A stretch of 64,000 nt of DNA from Candidatus Bathyarchaeota archaeon (GTDB taxonomy: Archaea > Thermoproteota > Bathyarchaeia > Bathyarchaeales > Bathycorpusculaceae). Of this stretch, positions 43,435-51,963 are shown in pieces (within the stretch, counting starts at the first letter, position 1; each line of letters starts with the position of its first letter). Position numbers and translations under genes: made by a program. The stretch lies in the NCBI GenBank assembly GCA_026014585.1, contig JAOZIA010000002.1, forward strand, positions 41,677 to 105,676, written 5' to 3'. Under the pieces are notes generated by a model that was not told the origin of the DNA, searched no databases, and saw only the letters and a program-made list of their open reading frames with translations.

Positions 43435-44464
43435 CGGTCTTCTCTATTCTGTAGAGGTTGCCTTCCCTTTTAACATTAAACCCAACACCAAGCAATTTCT
43501 CCATAAGCCAAAGGTTGGACTCGATATGCTCAGAAATTTCGCGGGCATAAATCACCGATTTCCCATCCGTAAGCGCCATGTAAGGAATCAGCATATCTGC
43601 CAAAAACATATCCACCGACGCGCCCGCTACCAATTCGGTGAGGATTTTTTCTGCAGCCTCTTTGCCTACGGCTTCCGCGGTTTTACGTAATTCCCCAATC
43701 GAGTCCGCACCCAAAAAGTTCCCGTTGGCATCTTTTGCCCAGAGCACGATTGAGCTGCCTTTTTGTATGGGGTTTGATTGGTCGTTGATGATTTTGATGT
43801 TGTTGGGGTAGCCTTTTTGGGTCAAAACTTCGCTTGCGGCTTTGGCTTGACGTTCTGCAACATTACGGTCAGCCAGATATGTACATACTGAAACACCGTT
43901 TACTATGTCGGGTTTACCAAAAGGCACCATATTTAGGGGTTTCAGTTTTGCAGGTTTAACCGTAAGCGTGGCTTCGCCGTTGCCTTTAGGGTAATACCCG
44001 TAGCGGTCAACCATGATTTCTGCCTCAACACCCGCCCGCGCAAGGGCAGGAAGCAGAACATTTCGCATGTAATTGATTGTTGGCGCATGCAACGTGTCGG
44101 TTCCGCCTTTGGCCACATGAAGTCGCACTGGGGTTTTGGCGTAGGCGCAGATGGGTAAAACTGAGAGGAAAAGCATGGGGATGCTACCTGCGGTTTCAAT
44201 TATGGCTTCAATGTTGCCGCCGCAGATTTTTTTGGGTGTAAACCAGAGCTCTTTTGAACCCAAAACGGCACCTTCCAGTTTGGCATTGCATAGTTTTACT
44301 GCAGTGAGCACGGATTCGAGGTGCTGGTGTTTTAATCCTGGTTTGGGGCGGTTTTGGCGAATGTTGATAATGTGTAAGGGTTGCCCACGTATTGCGGCTA
44401 ATGCTATTGAGAGGCGAAGAATTGTGCCGCTTCCGCTTTTTTGGCTACCGTCAATTTCAAACAT
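43412..44464 (-). CDS. rtcA: RNA 3'-terminal phosphate cyclase
   Basis: The 350-residue protein starts FEIDGSQKSGSGTILR, an archaeal variant of DGSxGEGGGQILR, with HLHVAKGGTDTLHAPTI-like central motifs. It retains SEHIESN near residue 319, whose His fits the nucleophile that takes AMP. It converts RNA 3'-phosphate to 2',3'-cyclic phosphate. A TTTTTTAAA box about 20 nt upstream suggests a nearly leaderless transcript. It is first of an rtcA-trm5-(small ORF)-flippase unit. Confidence 0.9.
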   Translation of the reverse strand: MFEIDGSQKSGSGTILRLSIALAAIRGQPLHIINIRQNRPKPGLKHQHLESVLTAVKLCNAKLEGAVLGSKELWFTPKKICGGNIEAIIETAGSIPMLFLSVLPICAYAKTPVRLHVAKGGTDTLHAPTINYMRNVLLPALARAGVEAEIMVDRYGYYPKGNGEATLTVKPAKLKPLNMVPFGKPDIVNGVSVCTYLADRNVAERQAKAASEVLTQKGYPNNIKIINDQSNPIQKGSSIVLWAKDANGNFLGADSIGELRKTAEAVGKEAAEKILTELVAGASVDMFLADMLIPYMALTDGKSVIYAREISEHIESNLWLMEKLLGVGFNVKREGNLYRIEKTDAASSMS

Positions 44465-44619
44465 ACATGAGGTTTATATCATTTCAGTTTAAAAAACTCA
44501 CAGGCAATTTTACCGTATACTTGTTAGAGCGCAGTAGAACCCAAAAATGGCGTGGTTAATGTTTTTGTTGGCTTTTGTTTTGGCAGTTTTTACTTTTAGG
44601 TGCTGTTTTTTGCCGCATA

Positions 44620-44634
44620 AGGCTTATATTTTTA
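44620..44634 (+). promoter_or_regulatory. TATA box of the aminotransferase-serA operon
   Basis: AAGGCTTATATTTTT lies about 35-45 nt upstream of the ATG at 44666, giving a predicted start near 44652 and a short leader. Confidence 0.45.
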
Positions 44635-44665
44635 GGTTTAGCCTTGATTGTTGAAGGTTTAGTTT

Positions 44666-45745
44666 ATGCATAAGAAACTGTTGATTCCAGGTCCAACCGA
44701 AGTAAGTAAACCAATCCTTGAAGAACAAGCCCAATACATGATTAGTCACAGAAACAAAGAATTCGTGGACCTATACGGAGGAATCACCTCTAAACTCACC
44801 CAATTCTTCCAATTACCCCAAGACATCAAACCAACCGTAACCACATCATCAGGAACACTCTGGTTTGACATCATCGGAAGAAGCATCGTAAAACAAAAAG
44901 CACTCGCATGCGTAAACGGCGCTTTTAGCAAACGCTGCGCAAAAACCGTGACGGCTTGCGGTAAACAAACCGACATAATCGAAGTAGAAATGGGCAAAGC
45001 AATTAAACCCGAAATGGTCGCCGAAAAACTCGAAGGCGGCGGCTACGACACCGTCACAGTCTGCCACAACGAATCCTCCACAGGCGTACGCAGTCCCATC
45101 GCAGAAATCGGCAAACTAATCCGCAAAGACTACCCCGACGTAATGTTCTGTGTCGACGCAGTTTCCAGCATGGCTGGTGATTGGATTTTACCTCAAGAAA
45201 TAGGCTGCGACGTAGTCTTTACTTCATCACAGAAATGTTTCGCGCTCCCACCTGGTTTAGCAATCGCGTTGGTTAATGACCGCGCAATTGAACGTGCAAA
45301 CCAGGTTCCAAACAGAGGCACCTACACGGATATGGTTGATCTGTTTGAGTTTGAGAAGAAGCATCAGACGCCTTTCACACCATGCATACCCTTATTGTAT
45401 GCACTTGATAAACGCTTAGACATGCTGCTGGAGGAAACTTATCCCAAAGTTTATCAGCGTCACCTTGACATGGCACACTATACACAGGCTTGGGCAAAGA
45501 AGCATTTTGAAATGTTTCCAGAACCAGGATACGAATCCGTCACTGTTAGCTGCATCAGAAACACTATGGGCAAAAACGTGAAAGAACTTAACCAGAAACT
45601 TGAAGAAAGAGGCTTCATGATTAGTGGTGGCTACGGCAAATTGGCGGAACAAACCTTCCGAATTGGACACTTAGGTGAATGGAACTTAGAAGGCATAAAA
45701 CAAGTCATCGCGCTCATTGATGAAATTTGGAGTCTTCCTGCTTGA
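44666..45745 (+). CDS. Class V aminotransferase (serine/alanine-glyoxylate type)
   Basis: The 359-residue PLP enzyme begins LLIPGPTEVSKPILE and has HNESSTGVRSPI, FCVDAVSSMAG and TSSQKCFALPPG, with the Schiff-base Lys. Family members use serine, alanine, phosphoserine or glyoxylate. The overlapping serA gene suggests that it supplies the transamination step of serine biosynthesis (inference). A separate phosphoserine phosphatase is not seen here. Confidence 0.9.
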   Translation: MHKKLLIPGPTEVSKPILEEQAQYMISHRNKEFVDLYGGITSKLTQFFQLPQDIKPTVTTSSGTLWFDIIGRSIVKQKALACVNGAFSKRCAKTVTACGKQTDIIEVEMGKAIKPEMVAEKLEGGGYDTVTVCHNESSTGVRSPIAEIGKLIRKDYPDVMFCVDAVSSMAGDWILPQEIGCDVVFTSSQKCFALPPGLAIALVNDRAIERANQVPNRGTYTDMVDLFEFEKKHQTPFTPCIPLLYALDKRLDMLLEETYPKVYQRHLDMAHYTQAWAKKHFEMFPEPGYESVTVSCIRNTMGKNVKELNQKLEERGFMISGGYGKLAEQTFRIGHLGEWNLEGIKQVIALIDEIWSLPA

Positions 45746-46641
45746 GCTTTAAAGTCTTGGTAAGCGACAAGATTTCCCAAGAAGGCATAGCGCTTCTTGA
45801 GGAAAAAGGCTACCAAGTCACAAAAGCATGGGACATCCCCAAAACTGAGTTGCCCAAAATCATCGGCGAATATGATGCGTTAATTGTGCGTAGTGCAACC
45901 AAAGTCAAAGGTGAACTGCTTGAGAATGCGAAAAAACTGCGTGTCATCGGGAGAGCAGGCGAAGGCTTAGACAACGTGGACTACGAAAAAACCCGCCAAA
46001 TGGGCATCACCCTTGTCAATACGCCCCATGTTTCTTACCTTAGTGTTGCTGAACTAACAATTGGTTACTTGTTGGCTTTGGCACGTGGAATCGTGCAGGG
46101 TACCATTAGCCTGCGGGAGGGCAAATGGGAAAAAGAAGCCCTAATGGGCATGGAGCTGAGCGGTAAAACCTTAGGCGTCATCGGTTGTGGCTATATTGGC
46201 AGAGCCGTTGAGCGCATGGCAATCTCGCTTGGCATGAATGTATTAGGCGTGGAGGAATGTGTGCATGACCGCTTTGTGCCCTTGGGTGAGATGCTTCCTA
46301 AAGCCGACTTCATCACCATCCACGTGCCCCTTAGTCCCATAACAAGACACATGCTCTCAACACGAGAGTTTGACATGATGAAAGATGGCGTAATGATTGT
46401 GGACTGCTCCCGCGGCGGCGTAATTGACCAAGAAGCACTCTATCAAGCCTTGGTTTCAGGTAAAGTTCGTGCTGCTGCGTTGGATGTTTTTGAGCAGGAG
46501 CCTCCGCCTAAAGGTTACAAGTTGCTTTCGCTTCCTAACGTGATTGCAACACCCCATGTTGGTGCTCAAACCGTTGAAGCTCAACAGAAAGCCGGCGTGC
46601 TTATAGCTAAACGTGTTATTGAAGAATTAGAAAAACCTTGA
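45742..46641 (+). CDS. serA: D-3-phosphoglycerate dehydrogenase-like protein
   Basis: A 300-residue D-2-hydroxyacid dehydrogenase with GRAGEGLDNVDYEKT, the NAD loop GVIGCGYIGRAVE, DCSRGGVID (catalytic Arg region) and TPHVGAQTVEA (catalytic His). It lacks the C-terminal ACT domain of long SerA. TTG 45742 overlaps the aminotransferase TGA, with GGAG 9 nt upstream, so it is preferred over 45727. Its 3' end is partly duplicated at 48118. Confidence 0.9.
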   Translation: MSFKVLVSDKISQEGIALLEEKGYQVTKAWDIPKTELPKIIGEYDALIVRSATKVKGELLENAKKLRVIGRAGEGLDNVDYEKTRQMGITLVNTPHVSYLSVAELTIGYLLALARGIVQGTISLREGKWEKEALMGMELSGKTLGVIGCGYIGRAVERMAISLGMNVLGVEECVHDRFVPLGEMLPKADFITIHVPLSPITRHMLSTREFDMMKDGVMIVDCSRGGVIDQEALYQALVSGKVRAAALDVFEQEPPPKGYKLLSLPNVIATPHVGAQTVEAQQKAGVLIAKRVIEELEKP

Positions 46642-46698
46642 ATTGAACCGTTTTGGTTGGCATTAAGCCTTTAAGGAATGCGATATACAAAACGAGTT
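46599..46698 (+). repeat. serA-tail/DUF1015-head duplication, copy A
   Basis: This span covers the last codons of serA (LIAKRVIEELEK) and a decayed start of a DUF1015-like frame (TTGGTTGGCATTAAGCC). It matches 48118-48215, where the same order leads into the intact DUF1015 gene. Copy A has small gaps that break the frame. Confidence 0.7.
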
Positions 46699-46909
46699 AA
46701 GGCACTCAATTAACTTTGCTCAGAGTAGTTTGGTTCTTCTGCGATATGCTTGTCTAAGACCTTATTGGGAGGGGAGTGATAAAAAAAAATTGGCGGTGAT
46801 TTTTATGTAATAAATTGTAAATCAGTAATGTTGAATTAAAAATGCATAGGTCAACTTGCTTTTTAGTAGTGTAAAAAAATTAAAACCTTTTTAATATTTT
46901 AGATAATAT

Positions 46910-48037
46910 ATGCTGTTGTCTATGTTTATTCTTAAGTTGAAGTCTTTAGTGTTGTTGAAAAAGGCAAGTGTTTGCTCGTTAATTTTGTTAGTGTTGTTGC
47001 CTATTGTCATGCAGGTGTCTTGTGTGTTTGCTGTTGAGGACTCTTTTAGAGCTGAGGATTTGGCGTTTATGCGAGACATTTTAGGGATTGATATAAGCAA
47101 ATACAGTTTAGCTGGTGTCAACACTGTGGGTGATCGAACAAAAAACTTGGAGAGCACACTTTACAGTTTTGCATCTGGAGGAAATGAGTTTAGTGTGGAT
47201 CATTATGCTAGTTCAGGGCATTCTTTTTACTCAATAGAAGCCTATGGTGAAGGGGCGCGGTCTGTTTTTGTTGACGCAAAAGCCAGCACTGTCGAGGAAG
47301 CAAAAGCCATTCTTGAGCGTTACCAAGCTAAATATGATGTTTCTTACGTGCAGCATTTAATCAGTTCTCTTGACATGTTTTCGCTTGGGAAGCAGTTTAG
47401 TAACGTTTCAAAAACAATGGGCGACACGCAGTTGGTTGTTGACATTGATGTTGATAAGGCGGGTACCCGAAGTGAATTAATCACATGGAGCAGATCAGTA
47501 AACGGTGTTTATAACCGTCACGATATCATATCGTTCCATTTTGTCAATGGAGTTTTGCGGTCTTTTGCTGATAGTTGGAATCGTTATGAGATTGGTAGTT
47601 CAAGTGTTAATGTGGATGAAGCGGCAGCGATAAGTATTGCTAAGGAGGAGGCTGCTAAGACGTGGTGGACTTCGGGTAATGAAACAGTTAGAGATGTTGT
47701 GGTGGTGGATAAGTCTATTCTTACGGAGCTGTATTATGCCCCGCGGGAGGGATTGCTCTATCCATTCTGGGTTATCCGCATGGGACTAGACAAAGTTTAC
47801 CCAGGCGGCGTAACTTCCATCACAGCGGTGATTCGAGCGGATACAGGACAGCCTGACGGCATCTCCACAGAGGCAAGCTACGGCGCAGACGACGCCCCTT
47901 CGCAAACCAGCACCCCGCCCCCAGAGACTGATACACCACAAAACCCAAACATTTTACCCATAGCTTTAGCCATTGCATGCCTCATCATAATCGCTGCAAC
48001 AATCATAGTTGTCAAAAAGAGACAGGGCACAAACTAG
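46910..48037 (+). CDS. Cell-surface protein with C-terminal membrane anchor
   Basis: A signal peptide (about residues 15-41) precedes a 280-residue extracellular region. The part near 220-320 (AAAISIAKEEAAKTW; LYPFWVIRMGLD; AVIRADTGQPDGI) resembles PepSY-type modules. A Thr/Pro stalk (about 330-345), one transmembrane helix (348-368) and a basic tail follow. It lies between the two copies of the serA/DUF1015 junction, so it looks inserted. No enzyme motif was seen. Confidence 0.7.
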   Translation: MLLSMFILKLKSLVLLKKASVCSLILLVLLPIVMQVSCVFAVEDSFRAEDLAFMRDILGIDISKYSLAGVNTVGDRTKNLESTLYSFASGGNEFSVDHYASSGHSFYSIEAYGEGARSVFVDAKASTVEEAKAILERYQAKYDVSYVQHLISSLDMFSLGKQFSNVSKTMGDTQLVVDIDVDKAGTRSELITWSRSVNGVYNRHDIISFHFVNGVLRSFADSWNRYEIGSSSVNVDEAAAISIAKEEAAKTWWTSGNETVRDVVVVDKSILTELYYAPREGLLYPFWVIRMGLDKVYPGGVTSITAVIRADTGQPDGISTEASYGADDAPSQTSTPPPETDTPQNPNILPIALAIACLIIIAATIIVVKKRQGTN

Positions 48038-48117
48038 CATAGTTCAAATTTCTGTTATCAGTATTTGAAATTTCATTATTTATTTTTATATTTAAAGGGC
48101 AAGAAGTCTATCGGAGA

Positions 48118-48215
48118 GCTTATAGCTAAAAGAGTTATTGAAGAATTAGAAAAAACTGTGGATTGAATACTCTTGGTTGACATTAGACCCTTCAAGGCAA
48201 TACGCTACACAGAAC
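48118..48215 (+). repeat. serA-tail/DUF1015-head duplication, copy B
   Basis: CTTATAGCTAAAAGAGTTATTG and the following Glu/Leu/Lys codons repeat the serA C-terminus (LIAKRVIEELEK) without the rest of serA. They are followed after about 25 bp by the true start of the DUF1015 gene. It is the partner of 46599-46698. Confidence 0.7.
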
Positions 48216-49450
48216 AGGCTGGAAACCCAGAAACCTTAATCACTCAACCCTACGACAAAATCGACGCCAAAATGCAACAGAAATATTATGAACAGTCACC
48301 CTACAATTACTGCCGCCTTGTTCTGCCCACTGAACCTAACCGCTACGAAGTTGTACATCAACGCATTCAGAAATGGCTCAGCGAAAACGTTATGGCAAAG
48401 GAAGCGCAGTCAGCGTTTTTTGTGATTCGCCAAGAGTATACGCTGGATGGTAAAACCTGTGCGCGAACTGGCATGATTGCAGCAGTTAGACTTTGCAGCT
48501 ATGAAGAGAAAGAGATTTTTCCGCATGAAATCACGTTTTCCGGACCCAAACTTGACCGCTTAAACATGTTGCGGACAATCCAAAAAGACCTTGAACCAGT
48601 CTTTTTCATATACTCCGACCCAGAGAAGGCAACGGTTAACCTATTTGAGGAAATCACAAAAACAAAGCCTATATTCCAAGTTGTTGACGCCTTCAACGTT
48701 ACACATTCTATATGGATGATTAACAGCCCCGAGAAAGTCGCGTTTTTGCAGGAAGCTATGGCGCAGAAAAAACTGGTTATCGCTGATGGTCACCACCGCT
48801 ATGAGAGTGCAGTAGCTTACCGAAATGAGATGCGACAAAAAGGCTTTACTGATGCAGATTATGCGTTTAATTTTCACATTGGTCTTATTGTTCCTGTTGA
48901 GGATGAAGGATTAATTATTCTGCCCACTCACCGTCTCCTAACCAAAACTGTCTTAACCGATGAGATGCTAACGCAAATTAGCAAATTCTTCGTGGTCTCT
49001 GAGGTTGAGCACACAGTTACGGGTTTAGAGGCGTTTTTGCAGAGTCACAGCAATGAGCACGCATTTTGTATATATACCAAAACCAAAGCATACGGATTGC
49101 TACTAAAGCATAAAGAGAGCGTGTACGAGTTTGTTAACGCTAAAACCTCCAAAGAAACAAAACTTTTTGACGTTGTTATTCTGCGAGACGTTGTTTTTAA
49201 GGCAATTATGAAAACTGGCGAACTCAACATTGACCAGGATATCCTCTTTGTACGCTGGACCAAAGCTGCAGTTGAAAAAGTCGATAATGGCGAAGCTGAG
49301 GTGGCATTTTTGGTTAATCCGATTATGCCGCAGACGGTTTGGGAGATTGCGCAGATGCATGAGCGGTTGCCTGAGAAAAGCACTGACTTTTATCCGAAGA
49401 TGGTTTCAGGGCTTATGATGATGGATATTTCATCAAAAGATAAGCTTTAA
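48173..49450 (+). CDS. DUF1015-family protein
   Basis: A 425-residue protein with DIRPFKAIRYT at the N-terminus, QPYDKIDAKMQQKYY and the strongly conserved IADGHHRYESAVAYR near residue 205, the DUF1015 hallmark. Function is unknown. In many genomes it neighbours serA, as the ancestral order here suggests. The TTG start has no clear ribosome-binding site. Confidence 0.88.
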   Translation: MVDIRPFKAIRYTEQAGNPETLITQPYDKIDAKMQQKYYEQSPYNYCRLVLPTEPNRYEVVHQRIQKWLSENVMAKEAQSAFFVIRQEYTLDGKTCARTGMIAAVRLCSYEEKEIFPHEITFSGPKLDRLNMLRTIQKDLEPVFFIYSDPEKATVNLFEEITKTKPIFQVVDAFNVTHSIWMINSPEKVAFLQEAMAQKKLVIADGHHRYESAVAYRNEMRQKGFTDADYAFNFHIGLIVPVEDEGLIILPTHRLLTKTVLTDEMLTQISKFFVVSEVEHTVTGLEAFLQSHSNEHAFCIYTKTKAYGLLLKHKESVYEFVNAKTSKETKLFDVVILRDVVFKAIMKTGELNIDQDILFVRWTKAAVEKVDNGEAEVAFLVNPIMPQTVWEIAQMHERLPEKSTDFYPKMVSGLMMMDISSKDKL

Positions 49451-49483
49451 GCTACTTTTACCGCCTTTTCTTTTTTATGTTGC

Positions 49484-49627
49484 TTATTTGACGAATTTTG
49501 TTTGATGCCGCTTAAACTTTTTTTTGCACTGCACACTACAGAAATAGTATGTTTCACCTTGATAGGTGATTTTGTATTTAGCGGTACTTTCGTCTAAATT
49601 CATTCCACAAACTGGATCTCTAAACAT
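49484..49627 (-). CDS. YHS-domain miniprotein (47 residues)
   Basis: MFRDPVCGMNLDESTA with a YYFCSVQCKKKF segment gives the YHS/TRASH-like metal motif: Cys7, then Cys30 and Cys34. Such domains bind heavy metals or act in copper handling. ATG 49627 and TAA 49484-49486. It stands alone between DUF1015 and repeat copy 3. Confidence 0.8.
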   Translation of the reverse strand: MFRDPVCGMNLDESTAKYKITYQGETYYFCSVQCKKKFKRHQTKFVK

Positions 49628-49755
49628 TAGTGTAATCTGAACCTTCAGAATCCTATTCTTGCAACTAATACTTAACGTTAATGGTAACTAAACCCAAAAC
49701 TGAACCCAAACCCCTCTGTTGCTATCAAAAGTTACGGTGTTACCTGCTGAGTTAT

Positions 49756-49825
49756 TGGTTTGAAAAAGTGCCATTAGTGACCCTCTATAGTTTCTGCAAG
49801 GACTTTCTAATAGGCTCCAAATAGA
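49756..49825 (-). repeat. 70-bp intergenic repeat, copy 3 (reverse orientation)
   Basis: Read on the minus strand: CTATTTGGAGCCTATTAG, then TTGCAGAAACTATAGAGGG, then CTAATGGCACTTTTTCAAA. It matches copies at 11551 and 25273. Flanking arms ATTAG and CTAAT can pair around the conserved core. It lies in a 257-bp gap with no gene that I can support. Confidence 0.8.
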
Positions 49826-49884
49826 CTGATCTTTTGGCAGGTTGTGTTGATTTAATAAAGAAAGAAATTAATGACCAAGTTAGC

Positions 49885-50583
49885 TTAAAATCCGATTTTG
49901 ATGTTAAAACCGCCTTTCGAGAAGTAGCCAAAAGGCATTTTGACTTTGTCGCCGTAGACTGATTTTAGCATTTTTACGTAGTCATTGTTTTCATCCATTT
50001 TAAACTCGGATTTACCCATGGCGGATTTTACTTCAAGCTCAAATTCGTGACTTTGTACTTGGTCATTGTTGTTGTAGAGGTTTTTTAGTTTCAACTTAAC
50101 TTCGCTGATAGTGCTGTTGTTGTAAGCGTAGTTGCCAGGGGTTTCCGCTAAAATCGCGTCTGGCTGCATCGTAAGGTAACGTTGCGTATAACCAAAAGAT
50201 GCTTTAAGCTGGTTTGCCCATTGCCCAAAAAAGCCTTTGCCGTCTGCTTTTGCTTGCTGCTGGGCATCTTTTACGGCTTGGGTCACCATTTGGCTGGTCA
50301 TCTGGGCAAAAATGAAGCGTTGATTAGTGACAACTCCCGTGTAAGTGTCGTACCTTCCAAATGATTTAGACTTCCTAAGCAGTAAAACACCCATGATGCT
50401 TTCTCCGCTGTTGTTTTGGGCTGGTGGTGGAGGCGGGGGAAGAGGTGAACTTTGTGGTGTTTCAGTGTCTGGGGGTGGCGGCGGCAGCGGCAGCTCCATT
50501 AAGGGTGCGCCACAGTTTGAACAGAATTTCATGCTTGTTTCTGATTGTTTTCCGCATTTTCCACAAAATGACATATCGCTCAC
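49885..50583 (-). CDS. Zinc-ribbon protein with Pro-rich linker and PH-like domain
   Basis: Residues 7-26 form a zinc ribbon (CGKCGKQ, then CSNCGAP), followed by a poly-proline linker (about 30-55). A beta-rich C-terminal domain follows (TYTGVVTNQRFIFAQM; EFELEVKSAMGKSEFKM), similar to bacterial PH-like or GRAM-type domains. There is no membrane helix. Function unknown; it is 48 bp downstream of rbcL on the same strand. Confidence 0.65.
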   Translation of the reverse strand: MSDMSFCGKCGKQSETSMKFCSNCGAPLMELPLPPPPPDTETPQSSPLPPPPPPAQNNSGESIMGVLLLRKSKSFGRYDTYTGVVTNQRFIFAQMTSQMVTQAVKDAQQQAKADGKGFFGQWANQLKASFGYTQRYLTMQPDAILAETPGNYAYNNSTISEVKLKLKNLYNNNDQVQSHEFELEVKSAMGKSEFKMDENNDYVKMLKSVYGDKVKMPFGYFSKGGFNIKIGF

Positions 50584-50631
50584 AAGAAAAAACCATTACA
50601 AGAGTAAGTAATAGTTTTGGGTTTATGGTGC

Positions 50632-51870
50632 CTAGTTTTTCCATTGGTTCAAAGCAAACAAGAGTTCCTTGTGATTTTTCGCGTATTCCTCAAGAGGTTT
50701 ATTCAGCATTGCTGCGTCAACTGCTTGACGCATCGCCACTGCACCTGCCACTGTGCCGTCTGGGTGACCATGAATTCCGCCGCCTGCCTGAATAACAACA
50801 TCATTACCAAAATAGCCTAAAAGCTCGGGTACAAGCCGTGGATGCACGCCACCTGAAGCCACAGGCAAAACCGCAGAAACCGTGCCCAGTGGTGCTTTGC
50901 AAGCATCAATGTTTTCCAGTACTTCTTGCTTGGTTTCAGACATTTTGCCCACTATTGTTCCCACATGCAACTGGTCAACACCAATTAGTCGCGATACTGT
51001 TGCTATGGGACGCATGGCGATGCCGTGTAGAGGGTTCTTGGTGAAGGCTGCGTGTCCTGCCCTATGCGCGTGAATAACAAGGTTAAAGTTCTGTTTACGA
51101 AGATTCTGTAGTGCTGACCATCCACAGGTTAAAATGTCAACCATCACGTACTCGCCACCCTCAGCCACCACGGATTCGGCACGTTTAATCATAACGTCAG
51201 TTTCTGCACTGATATTTATCATGTAGACTTTGCGTTCACCAGTTTCTTTCTCTGCCTTATCACGAGCTGAAAGGGTTTGTTCTAGTCGCTGTTGGAACTG
51301 GTTAAAGTTTTGGCTGCTCAGGTTTTCGTCGTCTTTTACTACGTCGCAGCCGCCTGCCCACGCGTCATAGGCTACTTTTGCGTGGTCAACGGTTTTTAAG
51401 CCCAGTTTAGGCTTAATTATGGTTCCTACAAGGGGGCGTTTGGGGATTTTTAGGAGCTTGCGGATGCCCTCTATGCCGAATTGTGGACCCATAAACCCCT
51501 TGGTTAGTATGTTGGGGAATTTTATGTCCATCAGTTTCAGATTTTTTATTGCTTTAAGCCCAAACACGTTTCCTGCAATACTGCTTAAAATGTTGGGCAT
51601 GTTACCTTGCTCGAAAAGTTCTATAGGATACGCGATTTCTACAGTGTCACCTTGGATGCTATAGACATGCGCGGCGAGTTTTTCCACATACGGGTGCATC
51701 GTGGACAGCTCCGTCCATGTTCCAATGCTGCTTTCTGCTGCGATTGCTCCTGCAGCTTCGTTTAGGCTGATATCTTCAGACTCAACTTTAAAGGTGCAGA
51801 TTAAGTCTGTTTTTGAGGGCTTATACGTTAAATCTACAAAATCTAGGTACTTCAAAACAGTTTTCCCCAC
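50632..51870 (-). CDS. rbcL: RuBisCO large subunit, form III
   Basis: The active site is complete by family comparison: ESSIGTWTE (Glu60/Thr65/Trp66), GTIIKPKLGL (Lys175), CDVVKDDENL (Lys201, Asp203, Glu204), HAHRAGHAA (His294 region), QLHVGTIVGKM (Lys334), LPVASGGVHP and QAGGGIHGHP. At 412 residues it matches archaeal form III. It carboxylates ribulose-1,5-bisphosphate in AMP salvage. A TTTTAAG box about 25-30 nt upstream of the GTG suggests leaderless transcription. Confidence 0.96.
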   Translation of the reverse strand: MGKTVLKYLDFVDLTYKPSKTDLICTFKVESEDISLNEAAGAIAAESSIGTWTELSTMHPYVEKLAAHVYSIQGDTVEIAYPIELFEQGNMPNILSSIAGNVFGLKAIKNLKLMDIKFPNILTKGFMGPQFGIEGIRKLLKIPKRPLVGTIIKPKLGLKTVDHAKVAYDAWAGGCDVVKDDENLSSQNFNQFQQRLEQTLSARDKAEKETGERKVYMINISAETDVMIKRAESVVAEGGEYVMVDILTCGWSALQNLRKQNFNLVIHAHRAGHAAFTKNPLHGIAMRPIATVSRLIGVDQLHVGTIVGKMSETKQEVLENIDACKAPLGTVSAVLPVASGGVHPRLVPELLGYFGNDVVIQAGGGIHGHPDGTVAGAVAMRQAVDAAMLNKPLEEYAKNHKELLFALNQWKN

Positions 51871-51963
51871 TGGTATGCTATTGGGTTTTGTCTTAAAATG
51901 CTAATCGGTTTTTTCAAAGACCTTAAAAGCTTGTAAGCATGAAATAAGTTGAAAGGATTAAAA

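Noticed and set aside
43412..44464. RtcA missing its nucleophile, from VDMFLADMLIP
   Set aside because: The catalytic His of the family lies in the later SEHIESN-type motif, which is intact.
44547..44657. Small ATG frame (36 codons, hydrophobic) before the aminotransferase gene
   Set aside because: It runs across the TATA box of the next gene and has no ribosome-binding site; most likely chance.
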